From contig NC_061770.1 of assembly GCF_022458985.1 (NCBI RefSeq), positions 3,411,001 to 3,475,000 of the forward strand: 64,000 nt of DNA, given 5' to 3'. The first letter of the stretch is position 1. The number at the start of each line of letters is the position of its first letter. This stretch comes from Mugil cephalus. Its lineage: Eukaryota > Chordata > Actinopteri > Mugiliformes > Mugilidae. The notes below the pieces were generated by a model, which had not been told where the DNA came from, ran no database searches, and saw only the letters and a list, made by a program, of their open reading frames with translations. The position numbers were made by a program, and so were the translations under genes. This document shows positions 63,851 to 64,000 of this stretch, in pieces.

Positions 63851-64000
63851 GTTTTTTTAGATATATAAATGTGATCATAAATCGGTCAGTTTCCCTTCAC
63901 TAGGTGGAGCGAGCCCCTTTAGTGTGCCCTTATCCAATCCACTCATAATATAATTCAAATAATTAAGTAATATTTTTCAGGGCTTGAAACTGTAGCCGTT

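Larger units (their letters stand above)
61527..64000. other. ATP6AP1 intron, filled with transposon relics
   Basis: About 2.5 kb upstream of the last ATP6AP1 exon without another recognisable ATP6AP1 exon. It holds two Tc1-like relics and two fragments of the R1 repeat, described separately. 62560-63120 is AT-rich and unassigned. Confidence 0.6.

Overview
This is a vertebrate nuclear window, almost certainly from a ray-finned (percomorph-like) fish. The genes have many short exons with GT-AG introns and encode recognisable vertebrate proteins. The intergenic DNA is AT-rich and full of fish-type repeats: L2 LINEs ending in (GAATT)n, Tc1/mariner relics, LINEs with AATAAAGTATCTATC tails, a Harbinger-like MITE and (CA)n tracts.

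Left block (1-18 kb): CEP104 (minus, first 12 exons including a non-coding exon 1, 557 codons, running off the left edge) is divergent from LRRC47 (plus, complete, 559 aa). The same two genes are neighbours in other vertebrates.

Middle block (19.8-26.4 kb): two adjacent minus-strand genes for secreted L-rhamnose-binding lectins, RBL-A and RBL-B. Each encodes 220 aa with a signal peptide and two SUEL-type carbohydrate-recognition domains (CRDs). A repeat-rich stretch without genes follows (26.5-31.5 kb).

Central block (31.5-40.8 kb): CASP9 (minus, complete, 435 aa: CARD, His249, Cys299 in QACGG) is head-to-head with DNAJC16 (plus, complete, 786 aa). This is a conserved vertebrate pair.

Accessory block (40.8-52 kb): dispersed repeats; a 0.72-kb duplicated block, each copy carrying an orphan signal-peptide exon; a tandem triplication of a 294-bp exon-plus-intron unit of an unrecognised Arg/Ser/Pro-rich gene; two tandem relics of a LINE with a restriction-like endonuclease; and a perfect 30-bp hairpin.

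Right block (52-64 kb): a third rhamnose-binding lectin, RBL-C (plus, 237 aa), with two possible last exons; a 5'-truncated L2 LINE interrupted by a solo LTR with a 5-bp target-site duplication; and the last coding exon of ATP6AP1 (minus) with its long 3' region and an upstream intron full of Tc1 relics.

All exon joins given here were checked by reading frame; the summed coding lengths of CEP104, LRRC47, the three lectins, CASP9 and DNAJC16 are exact multiples of three. The least explained material is the orphan leader exons and the triplicated exon unit at 42.9-48.1 kb. The lectin cluster also shows sequence changes in some of its sugar-binding sites.
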